The notes beneath the pieces are model-generated. The model did no database searches and was not told the origin of the DNA. It was given only the letters and a program-made list of their open reading frames with translations. Position numbers and translations under genes: made by a program. A stretch of 5,648 nt of DNA from NCBI GenBank assembly GCA_016872225.1, contig VHAW01000107.1, forward strand, positions 1 to 5,648, in the 5' to 3' direction. Positions within the stretch are counted from its first letter, which is position 1; the number at the start of each line of letters is the position of its first letter. Below are positions 1 through 5,571 of this stretch, in pieces. The stretch is from Sphingomonadales bacterium (GTDB lineage Bacteria > Bacteroidota > Bacteroidia > UBA7662).

Positions 1-102
1 GTCTTTGCGGCAAGAAGAAAGGAACAAACCAATAATTAGGCAATAAAGAAGCATTAAACGCTGCACAGGGAATGATTGTACGTTCAAAAGAGAGTTTTTC
101 AT
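1..102 (-). CDS. Partial lipoprotein (N-terminus only), function unknown
   Basis: An open frame begins with ATG at 102..100 and runs off the left edge after 34 codons. Seen: a hydrophobic stretch from about residue 16 to 28 leading to LFLSSC, with Cys31 in a good lipobox, followed by RKD. Arg15 lies just before the hydrophobic core. This is a typical type II (lipoprotein) signal peptide, so the mature protein should be lipid-anchored through Cys31. An internal ATG at 54..52 (Met17) would give a shorter signal with no positive charge in its n-region, so the longer start is preferred, though not proven. The function lies in the missing part and cannot be named. The start lies 83 bp downstream of the metal permease gene on the same strand. 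An inverted repeat and a candidate promoter between them suggest a separate transcript. Confidence 0.7.
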   Translation of the reverse strand, partial: MKNSLLNVQSFPVQRLMLLYCLIIGLFLSSCRKD

Positions 103-120
103 GGTGGGTGTTTGAATTAA

Positions 121-149
121 TAAATTTAAGACCAAGCCAATTATACCAA
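121..149 (-). promoter_or_regulatory. Candidate Bacteroidota-type promoter for the partial lipoprotein gene
   Basis: On the minus strand a TTG (149..147) is followed after 18 nt by TAAATTTA (128..121), a 7 of 8 match to the Bacteroidota -7 consensus TAnnTTTG with plausible -33/-7 spacing. It ends 18 nt before the lipoprotein ATG. The surroundings are AT-rich, so a chance match is possible. Confidence 0.35.
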
Positions 150-175
150 GGTTTAACGAACGGTAATTTTTAATA

Positions 176-234
176 AGCCCCTTATTCAAGGCCCCTCTGA
201 AGACGGTGCAGAGGAGGGGTTACGAGAAGGGGCT
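176..234 (-). terminator. Nested inverted repeat over the 3' end of the permease gene, possible terminator
   Basis: Outer arms AGCCCCTT (plus 176-183) and AAGGGGCT (227-234) are perfect 8-bp complements. Inside them CCTCTG (194-199) pairs with CAGAGG (209-214) around a 9-nt loop, and an alternative CCCCTC/GAGGGG pairing (192-197 with 214-219) is also possible. On the minus strand the repeat spans the last permease codons and the TGA, and is followed by TATTAAAAATTA. The downstream U-tract is poor, so this may instead be an mRNA 3'-end stabilising structure or an imperfect terminator. Confidence 0.4.
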
Positions 235-1514
235 GTATCGTTTCGAGGAATAGGAGAACCGTGGGGGTCCAAATCAGGGAATCCCAGGCTTTGATCGATT
301 TGATCTAAGAATTCCTGAGGCAGAACATGTTCGTCCTTTTCGGCCAACCAATGCAGCTGGTGAGGCTCAAAGCCTTGTTTTTGAGCCAAATAGCTTTCCC
401 AAAGGCGGTGGGCCCTGATTAGGCGCAGAGCTTTTTGAGCGCCGACTTGTGTTAGCATGTAACCATGAAGGCCGTGCTGGTTCTCTTTGACCCAACCTAA
501 TAAGCGACACCATAACGCAGCGGTGTGATAGGTAAATCTGGACCAATGCAATTCAACACGAAGTTGTTCCGGTGAAATTTCAGGCCGCCTGTAGAGAATC
601 TTCACAAAGTCTTCGCCCCAATATCGAACCAGCCGTAATTTTCGACGAATCATGCGGGGCCAAAGCCCACGAACCGGATGCCCCAAGAGAACGAGGACGT
701 ACAAGGCCGTGGCGGATAGGGTGATCGCTGGCCCTGGTGCGGTATCCCAATATACCGAGGCCAACATTCCCCAAGCTGAAGCAAGGATTCCAAGGGCCAT
801 GGACCATATCAGCACATTACGTAGTTTGTTACTGATAATGAGCGCCGTAGAGGCAGGAATAATCAGCATAGAAACCACCAGAATGACCCCCACGGTTTGC
901 AAAGAAGCGACCACGGTGAGACTGAGCATCCAAATACTGAAATAATGGAGCGAACGTGTTGGAATACCCATAGTTTGAGCCACATCAGATTGAAAGGCTG
1001 ACGAAAAAAAATAAGGAAGAAATAATACGACACATAACACATCAAAAGCCAGAACCATCCCCACCAAAAGGAGATCCTCTCGTCCAATCCCTAAGACATT
1101 TCCGAACAAAAAATCTTTCATATCCAAATGCACTCCTTCGCGCCTTGATAAGGCAGAAATTCCCATCACTCCCAAAGCAAACATTGCGGAAAACACAATA
1201 CCAATCGCAGCGTCGTTGCGCACCCCCCCTTTCCCTTGAAGCCAGGCAATCAGGATTGCCGCCAAAAGACCAGCGCCGACTGATCCGAGAAAAAAGGCTA
1301 TTAGGCTATGACCAGCTAACATAAATCCAACGACCACACCCGGGAGGATCGCATGCGACAAGGCATCCCCAATCAAAGCCATATTGCGAAGTACCATGAA
1401 GCAACCCAAAAGGGCGCAGGCAGCCCCCGCCATCATAGCCGCCATCATAGCCCGTTGGAAATAAGGCTGTTGCAGGAATTCAAGAAAAGTCCAGGCGGTA
1501 TCCATGCTTTCCAT
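186..1514 (-). CDS. Metal ABC transporter permease (ABC-3 family) fused to a DtxR/MntR-like regulator module
   Basis: This 442-residue protein is the inner-membrane channel of a Mn/Zn/Fe-type ABC importer with a regulator-like tail. Residues 1 to about 280 are hydrophobic with multiple membrane helices. They carry the ABC-3 family signature ALIGDALSHAILPG (about 46-59), HLDMKDFLFGN (about 129-139) and VILVVSMLIIPA (about 210-221). Residues about 300-355 resemble a winged helix (GEDFVKILY, then a helix-turn-helix-length stretch, then GYMLT). Residues about 356-426 match the DtxR/MntR dimerisation and metal-binding domain: RAHRLWE (367-373), AEKDEHVLP (391-399) and DPHGSPIP (416-423). Aligned by eye to Bacillus MntR, Asp302, Glu392, Glu395, His396 and His369 correspond to D8, E99, E102, H103 and H77, while the E11 position is Lys305. 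No SH3-like DtxR domain follows, only a Ser/Pro-rich tail. The ATG at 1514..1512 is chosen because it follows the upstream stop by one base; a TTG frame-start at 1562 would add 16 non-family residues. ATG at 1505 is also possible. Chlamydial YtgCR has the same fusion order. Confidence 0.9.
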   Translation of the reverse strand: MESMDTAWTFLEFLQQPYFQRAMMAAMMAGAACALLGCFMVLRNMALIGDALSHAILPGVVVGFMLAGHSLIAFFLGSVGAGLLAAILIAWLQGKGGVRNDAAIGIVFSAMFALGVMGISALSRREGVHLDMKDFLFGNVLGIGREDLLLVGMVLAFDVLCVVLFLPYFFSSAFQSDVAQTMGIPTRSLHYFSIWMLSLTVVASLQTVGVILVVSMLIIPASTALIISNKLRNVLIWSMALGILASAWGMLASVYWDTAPGPAITLSATALYVLVLLGHPVRGLWPRMIRRKLRLVRYWGEDFVKILYRRPEISPEQLRVELHWSRFTYHTAALWCRLLGWVKENQHGLHGYMLTQVGAQKALRLIRAHRLWESYLAQKQGFEPHQLHWLAEKDEHVLPQEFLDQIDQSLGFPDLDPHGSPIPRNDTAPSRNPSSAPSSEGP

Positions 1515-1515
1515 A

Positions 1516-3384
1516 TCAGGGTCTGTTGCGGAATTGGGCCGCATCGGCATAACCGGGGTCAACCCCCGAAAAGACTTTGAGCAGATTGGATTCTATAAGA
1601 ACTGCTTCAGGTGCTCCATTGGCAATGAGGCGTTGATTAATCAAAAGAACCTTGTCAAAATATTGAGCGGCTCGGTGGAGGTCGTGGTGAATCATCAGTA
1701 CCAAACCATTTTTTTCACGCGTGAATTTTCGAAGAATTTCAATAATCTTAGCCTCTGTGGCCGCGTCAACACCCACAAAAGGCTCATCCAAGAGCAGGGT
1801 TTCTGCTTGTTGTGCAAGAGCTCTCGCCAAAAAAACCCTTTGTTGTTGCCCCCCGGATAATTGATTCAGCGGTCTTTTGCGTAAGTTCGTCAACTCCAAA
1901 TCATCCAAGGCTTGTTGAACGGCTTTTCGGTCCTCTTCACGCTGCGGAAGCCCGGGTCGGCGCCATGGGAGACGACCCATTTGAATGATATCTTCCACGG
2001 TGGCCGGGAAATCCCAATCCACCAAGCCTTTCTGAGGCACGTAGGCCAATGCTCTCCTGTGGAGATTCGTTTTTTGCCCCCTGTAGGATATGTTACCATG
2101 GTCTGGTTCAGCAAGACCCAGGATGGCTTTAAACAACGTTGACTTTCCGGCACCGTTAGGGCCTAATATTCCGTAACACTTTCCAGATTCGAAATCAACC
2201 GAAAAAGCATTAAGGACGGATTTGCGATCGTAGGTTACGCTCAAATCATTGATCACAAGCCGCGGCTCCGGATTTGAAGAGAGGACCCTTGTTTTCTGTT
2301 GGGGGTTCGATGAATAGGATCGCAGGATTATAAGCATATAGACCAAAGGGGGAAGCATAAGGAACAAAATCCACAAAACCGACATGGGATTGGAAGATGA
2401 TGACGATTCCTTTGGCCCTTCATCGGGCGCTCTAGCCCCCTTTGTTCCCAGAAATCGGGCCAAGATCGCGGCATTGTACCTAAGCATCCCGATGTAAGAA
2501 TCAGCTTCACTTCCAGCAGGCCCCATGCTGTCTGCGTACAGGGCTGGCCCTAACGCACAACCGGCATCTGCCGAAATTTCTTGCAACATTTTAGGATTTA
2601 AATTCGCCTCTACAAAAATGCAAGGCAGGTCATTTTCCAAAATGACACGCTTCATTTGTAATACATCCGATGTTCGGATATCTGCATCTGTGCTGGTTCC
2701 CAAAAGGGAAATCACTCGGAATTGATAACGCGCCGCAAAATACCTAAAGGCATCGTGGTTGGTTCCTAGAATTCGATGCTTGTGAGGGATTGGCTCCAAA
2801 AGACGGAAAATTTCTTGGTTTAATTCCGTTAAAATTTTATCATACTCAGCCCATCGCGTGGATAGGCCAATGGAATCGTTGGGACAAAGTGCAAGAAGGG
2901 CTTCGTAAATATTACGGGCATAATGTCGGCCCAATTCAGGATCCATCCAAGCATGGGGGTCGTATGAATTGGCGTGTTTTGGATCTTGGATGGGAACAAT
3001 GCCCTTAGTGGCGACGGCACGGCGAGCCCTGTTGGCAGTTCGGGCAATTAATTTGTCCAGCCAACCCTCAAGGTGAAGCCCGTTTTCGATAATGAGATCG
3101 GCTTCTGATAAAATGCGGGTATCGTTTGGAACGGCATCGTAGCGATGCGGATCGGACCCTTGGGGGAGTAGAGATTGCACTTGGGCGCTTTGACCAGCAA
3201 TTCGGGCTGCGATATCGGCCAAAAATCCGGTAGTGGCGACCACTTTGATGGGGCCATTATTCGATAGGTTGGGTCGAGTAGGAGTATCAAGGCTTTCCCC
3301 TATCCCGTGCTTCCCCAATATCAAAACGGCGGACAAAGTCAAAACCGTCAGAAGCCAGGAGGGTTTTAGGGGAGCTAATTCCAT
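1516..3384 (-). CDS. Metal-binding protein / transmembrane linker / ABC ATPase fusion (TroA/ZnuA-type plus ZnuC/MntB-type)
   Basis: This 622-residue protein joins two importer subunits that are usually separate. Residues 10-24 are a hydrophobic signal or anchor segment without a clear cleavage site or lipobox. Residues about 46-313 are a periplasmic cluster A-I metal-binding protein. Candidate ligands are His80 (GSDPHRYD), His144 (YDPHAWMD), His210 (GTNHDAF) and Asp285 (YADSMG), the His-His-His-Asp set of TroA/YtgA. No His-rich ZnuA loop is present. Residues about 314-332 are a charged and Ser-rich linker, and 334-354 a transmembrane helix. Residues about 375-610 are a complete ATPase: Walker A GPNGAGKST (408-416), Q-loop Gln451, signature LSGGQQQR (509-516), Walker B LLLDEP (530-535), D-loop GVD (538-540) and switch His567. 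Topology is consistent: binding domain outside, one crossing, ATPase inside. The gene is first in an operon with the permease (TGATATG junction) and sits 10 bp after an MntR-type palindrome. Substrate is probably Mn, less certainly Zn or Fe. Confidence 0.93.
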   Translation of the reverse strand: MELAPLKPSWLLTVLTLSAVLILGKHGIGESLDTPTRPNLSNNGPIKVVATTGFLADIAARIAGQSAQVQSLLPQGSDPHRYDAVPNDTRILSEADLIIENGLHLEGWLDKLIARTANRARRAVATKGIVPIQDPKHANSYDPHAWMDPELGRHYARNIYEALLALCPNDSIGLSTRWAEYDKILTELNQEIFRLLEPIPHKHRILGTNHDAFRYFAARYQFRVISLLGTSTDADIRTSDVLQMKRVILENDLPCIFVEANLNPKMLQEISADAGCALGPALYADSMGPAGSEADSYIGMLRYNAAILARFLGTKGARAPDEGPKESSSSSNPMSVLWILFLMLPPLVYMLIILRSYSSNPQQKTRVLSSNPEPRLVINDLSVTYDRKSVLNAFSVDFESGKCYGILGPNGAGKSTLFKAILGLAEPDHGNISYRGQKTNLHRRALAYVPQKGLVDWDFPATVEDIIQMGRLPWRRPGLPQREEDRKAVQQALDDLELTNLRKRPLNQLSGGQQQRVFLARALAQQAETLLLDEPFVGVDAATEAKIIEILRKFTREKNGLVLMIHHDLHRAAQYFDKVLLINQRLIANGAPEAVLIESNLLKVFSGVDPGYADAAQFRNRP

Positions 3385-3394
3385 GCCTTAAAGT

Positions 3395-3416
3395 TAATTT
3401 AGGCATGCCTAAATTA
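3395..3416. promoter_or_regulatory. DtxR/MntR-family operator palindrome
   Basis: A perfect 22-bp palindrome with core TTTAGGCATGCCTAAA lies 10 bp upstream of the ATG of the binding-protein/ATPase fusion. The half-site TTTAGGC and overall symmetry match operators of the DtxR/MntR family (established consensus type TTAGG...CCTAA). Such sites upstream of metal uptake genes are bound by the metal-loaded repressor. It overlaps the expected transcription start of the transporter operon, which fits repression. It lies 118 bp before the divergent superoxide dismutase start, so control of that gene is less certain. The cognate regulator could be the module fused to the permease or a stand-alone protein outside the window. 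Confidence 0.82.
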
Positions 3417-3419
3417 GTT

Positions 3420-3448
3420 AAATCTTAAAAAAATTCGAGTGGCTCCAA
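3420..3448 (-). promoter_or_regulatory. Candidate promoter of the metal transporter operon
   Basis: On the minus strand TTG (3448..3446) is followed after 18 nt by TAAGATTT (3427..3420), a weak match to TAnnTTTG (mismatches at positions 5 and 8). Transcription would then begin at or inside the palindromic operator at 3395-3416. The alternative TAATTTAG at the operator's edge matches the -7 box better but lacks a well-spaced TTG. The evidence is positional as much as sequence-based. Confidence 0.25.
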
Positions 3449-3534
3449 GGAACTGCCAAGAAATACTATAGTTTTAGTCATTTTTTAGATTTTTTGGTAA
3501 CGAGTGCGTATGCATTTGAAATGTAATTTTGGCC

Positions 3535-4299
3535 ATGAATCGAAGAAAATGGCTACAACAGGCCGCTCGATATACCACGGGCTTGGTGGCTATGGGGTTT
3601 TCGTTCCGCAGTTTGGCGCAGCCCTACGTTTTAGATTTCAATACCTCTCCCTTTGATACTCAAAATTTAGAACCCCTTAAACCCAAATCTATGCCTTTTG
3701 AATTGCCCGCTTTATCCTATGCTCACAATGCCTTGGAACCCCACTTCGACGCAATGACCATGGAAATTCATCATTCTAAACATCATGCAGCGTATGTCAA
3801 CAACCTGAATGCTGCCCTCAACGGAACGGCTCATGAAGGCAAATCGTTGGAAGAATTGATGGCGATTATTTCAACCCTTCCGGCGGCTGTTCGTAACAAC
3901 GGTGGTGGCCATTATAACCATTCGCTGTTTTGGACCTTGCTGACACCCCAGGCCAGCACTAAGCCTTCAGCAAAATTAGAGGCCGCAATCAACGAGGATT
4001 TTGGCAATATGGACGGCTTCAAAGAGCAATTCACCAAAGCGGCCATGGGCAGATTCGGAAGCGGTTGGGCTTGGTTATGTCGCACCGAGAATGGATTAAA
4101 AATTTGTTCCACCGCCAATCAAGATAACCCTCTAATGGATACTGAGAAGGCAAATTGCGGGGGCTATCCGTTGTTGGGATTGGATGTTTGGGAGCACTCT
4201 TATTATCTGAAATATCAAAATCGCAGAGCTGATTATGTCCATGCTTTCTGGAACGTGTTGAATTGGGAAGCGGTTTCCAGGCGTTACGAGGCGGGGTAA
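3535..4299 (+). CDS. sodA: Manganese-type superoxide dismutase with twin-arginine export signal
   Basis: This 254-residue Fe/Mn-family superoxide dismutase converts superoxide to oxygen and hydrogen peroxide. Metal ligands are His79 (EIHHSKHH), His129 (YNHSLFW), Asp217 and His221 (LDVWEHSYY), and Tyr87 is the usual gateway Tyr. Gly125 (GGGHYNH) and Gln196 (STANQDNPLM) are the positions that mark Mn rather than Fe enzymes in the family (Gly77 and Gln146 of E. coli SodA). The catalytic core starts near residue 54. Before it stands a 53-residue extension: NRRKWL at 2-7, a moderately hydrophobic run at 16-24, SLAQ as possible cleavage site near 28/29, then a roughly 25-residue linker. This fits a Tat signal, so the folded, metal-loaded enzyme should act in the periplasm or outside the cell. 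The ATG at 3535 is chosen because it gives the twin-arginine n-region; a TTG two codons earlier is in frame but has no support. It is divergent from the metal uptake operon across 150 bp. Confidence 0.95.
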   Translation: MNRRKWLQQAARYTTGLVAMGFSFRSLAQPYVLDFNTSPFDTQNLEPLKPKSMPFELPALSYAHNALEPHFDAMTMEIHHSKHHAAYVNNLNAALNGTAHEGKSLEELMAIISTLPAAVRNNGGGHYNHSLFWTLLTPQASTKPSAKLEAAINEDFGNMDGFKEQFTKAAMGRFGSGWAWLCRTENGLKICSTANQDNPLMDTEKANCGGYPLLGLDVWEHSYYLKYQNRRADYVHAFWNVLNWEAVSRRYEAG

Positions 4300-4324
4300 T
4301 AAATCCACATTATCTCCAATAAAT

Positions 4325-4357
4325 AATCCCCTTGTACGCTAGCCGTACGAGGGGATT
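4325..4357. terminator. Hairpin terminator between convergent sodA and tonB-like genes, probably bidirectional
   Basis: A 14-bp stem (4325-4338 with 4344-4357, one G-U wobble) closes a 5-nt loop. Arms read AATCCCC...GTACG and CGTAC...GGGGATT. It starts 25 bp after the sodA stop and ends 26 bp before the stop of the convergent TonB gene. The plus-strand side ends in ATTTGG and the minus-strand side in ATTATTTATT, so the U-rich tail is better for the TonB transcript. Confidence 0.75.
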
Positions 4358-4383
4358 TGGGTGTTGAGCCAATTGGTGTTTAT

Positions 4384-5049
4384 TTATCGCAAAGTGAAGC
4401 GGAAGGGTAGATTGTATTGTACTCGTACGGGCATTCCTCTTTGTTTGCCTGGCTTCCATTGGGGCATGGATTTGACAACCCGAATGGCCTCTTCGTCACA
4501 ACCGCCACCAATACCACGAAGGACTTTTACTTTATCAATACGCCCTCTTTCGTCCACAACAAAGGTGATGAACACATTGCCTTGTAAACCATTTTCACGG
4601 GCAAGGGGAGGATATTTGGTGTTTTCGGCCATGAATTTGAGCAATTCCTCCTCGCCTCCAGGAAAGGAAGGCATTTCTTCAACTACTAAAAAGATTTCGG
4701 GTTCTGAAGGACCCTCTTCTTCCATATCAATAATTGGAACCTCGATGCGTGTTTCTTGGGTTACTTCGGTAGACGCAATTTCATCTTCTTCAATAATTTC
4801 TTCGTCAGGAACGATTTCTAAGGTTGGAGGTGGAGGTGGAGGTGGGGGCGTGACCTTTTGTTCGGTCTGAGGAATTTCCATTTCGGTGAGGTCCTCTATT
4901 TTGAGGTTGCCCAAGCTGGCCGCTTCTCCGTCACCTTTTCTCCAATTGAAGGCAAGAAGGGTCCCCGCCAAGGCCAAACAAAGACCTATTTGGAAAAAAA
5001 GCGTACGCTGGAGATTCAGGTCTGCTTTAGGGGATTTTTTGAGATCCAT
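4384..5049 (-). CDS. Energy transducer TonB family protein
   Basis: A 221-residue inner-membrane protein that would couple the proton-motive force (through ExbB/ExbD) to TonB-dependent outer-membrane receptors. Seen: a short basic cytoplasmic N-terminus (KKSPK), one membrane helix at about 16-34, a periplasmic region with eight consecutive prolines (68-75) followed by a strongly acidic stretch (about 78-125), and the C-terminal TonB domain (about 127-221). That domain has MPSFPGGEEEL, YPPLARENGLQGNV, VDERGRID, GIGGGCDEEAI and MPQWKPGKQ, the form typical of Bacteroidota. An ATG at 5049 is chosen, placing GGAAAA 2 nt upstream as a weak ribosome site; a TTG four codons earlier is less likely. 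Bacteroidota carry many TonB paralogues, so the particular receptor partner cannot be named. It lies downstream of the VanZ gene after 116 bp and ends against the shared hairpin. Confidence 0.92.
   Translation of the reverse strand: MDLKKSPKADLNLQRTLFFQIGLCLALAGTLLAFNWRKGDGEAASLGNLKIEDLTEMEIPQTEQKVTPPPPPPPPTLEIVPDEEIIEEDEIASTEVTQETRIEVPIIDMEEEGPSEPEIFLVVEEMPSFPGGEEELLKFMAENTKYPPLARENGLQGNVFITFVVDERGRIDKVKVLRGIGGGCDEEAIRVVKSMPQWKPGKQRGMPVRVQYNLPFRFTLR
4826..4843. repeat. Three tandem GGAGGT hexamers encoding the TonB proline run
   Basis: The plus strand has three exact copies of GGAGGT, flanked by related G-rich sequence. On the coding strand these read alternating CCA and CCT proline codons inside an eight-proline run. 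Gain or loss of one copy would change the run by two prolines without shifting frame. Confidence 0.8.
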
Positions 5050-5100
5050 AGTTTTCCACAAATAACGGAATTTTCCAATAAAGTTGGTTGGGTTTTATAC

Positions 5101-5132
5101 CAAGAATACCTTAATCCTAATAGGCCCATCAA
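5101..5132 (-). promoter_or_regulatory. Candidate promoter of the tonB-like gene
   Basis: On the minus strand TTG (5132..5130) is followed after 21 nt by TATTCTTG (5108..5101), a 7 of 8 match to the Bacteroidota -7 element TAnnTTTG. It would give a leader of roughly 45 nt before the ATG at 5049. Read-through from the gcvH-vanZ genes is the alternative, since no clear terminator is seen in the 116-bp gap. Confidence 0.3.
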
Positions 5133-5165
5133 CGCATAAGGCCCGAAAAGCGGAGGGACTTAACG

Positions 5166-5561
5166 TCATCTACTTTTGGCCGAAAGAACCAAGCGCTCAA
5201 AGATCAGGAGTCCCCCAAGCAATCCCAGGATGCCTGCGATATAATCACCAAGCTCAGCAGATCGACTCCATAACAGAAAACCCTGAATAACTTCGGCGCC
5301 CGCAACAACTATAATCCCTAGCACTAACACATAAAACCCGCGATAGAATTTCAAAACGGGCCATTGGCTTTGTTTGTAAAAGGCTTGATCAGCTAAAAAG
5401 GCCCAAATTACAAAGACAACAAAATGTACCACTAAGGTTATGCCGGTAATTTGGGAGCTAGGGAATGCTGCCCCGGGGCCAAGCATGAGCCCCATAATCA
5501 CAAACGTCCAAGTAAGAGGTAGAACAAAATAAAATCCCGCGGAAGCGCCTTTTGACCGCAT
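5166..5561 (-). CDS. VanZ-family membrane protein
   Basis: A 131-residue protein of almost entirely membrane character, with about four hydrophobic segments (roughly 10-30, 38-56, 76-92 and 106-124). VanZ-like features are the LGPGAAFP stretch after the first helix, E-x-x-Q at 90-93 (EVIQ), Arg100 and the C-terminal LGDYIAGILGLLGG, where Asp106 is kept but the usual Asn is replaced by Gly. VanZ itself is linked to teicoplanin resistance in Gram-positive bacteria; the role of these short Bacteroidota relatives is not established, and resistance should not be inferred. The ATG at 5561 is chosen because it begins the family region and follows the gcvH stop by 10 bp. An upstream ATG at 5606 would overlap gcvH and add 15 atypical residues. 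Co-transcription with gcvH is likely. Confidence 0.75.
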   Translation of the reverse strand: MRSKGASAGFYFVLPLTWTFVIMGLMLGPGAAFPSSQITGITLVVHFVVFVIWAFLADQAFYKQSQWPVLKFYRGFYVLVLGIIVVAGAEVIQGFLLWSRSAELGDYIAGILGLLGGLLIFERLVLSAKSR

Positions 5562-5571
5562 AATTAATGAC

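Noticed and set aside
652..945. 97-codon open frame on the plus strand opposite the permease
   Set aside because: Overlaps conserved membrane segments of the permease, and its composition is that of an antisense shadow.
1515..1562. Upstream TTG start of the permease, overlapping the ATPase gene by 47 bp
   Set aside because: The 16 extra residues are polar and not typical of the family, while an ATG lies directly after the upstream stop. It is not fully excluded.
1504..1860. 118-codon open frame on the plus strand opposite the ATPase domain
   Set aside because: It lies entirely over the strongly conserved ATPase coding sequence and shows no recognisable domain.
1516..3384. The long fusion as a sequencing or assembly artefact joining two genes
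   Set aside because: Both domains are intact, the frame is continuous, and the joint contains a single membrane helix needed for a protein with an external binding domain and an internal ATPase. An accidental fusion would not supply that helix.
3513..3523. Small palindrome CATTTGAAATG upstream of sodA as a second operator
   Set aside because: Only five base pairs per arm and no resemblance to the TTTAGGC half-site; expected by chance in AT-rich DNA.
3524..3531. TAATTTTG, an exact TAnnTTTG match, as the -7 box of sodA
   Set aside because: It ends 3 nt before the ATG, so transcription would start inside the coding region, and no TTG lies at a suitable distance.
4361..4870. 169-codon open frame on the plus strand opposite the TonB gene
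   Set aside because: It is a Ser/Pro/Gly-rich shadow of the TonB reading frame, begins inside the terminator region and resembles no known family.
5050..5165. Possible small gene or RNA in the vanZ-tonB gap
   Set aside because: No convincing open frame, no strong hairpin; only short GGGCCT direct repeats and a candidate promoter are seen.
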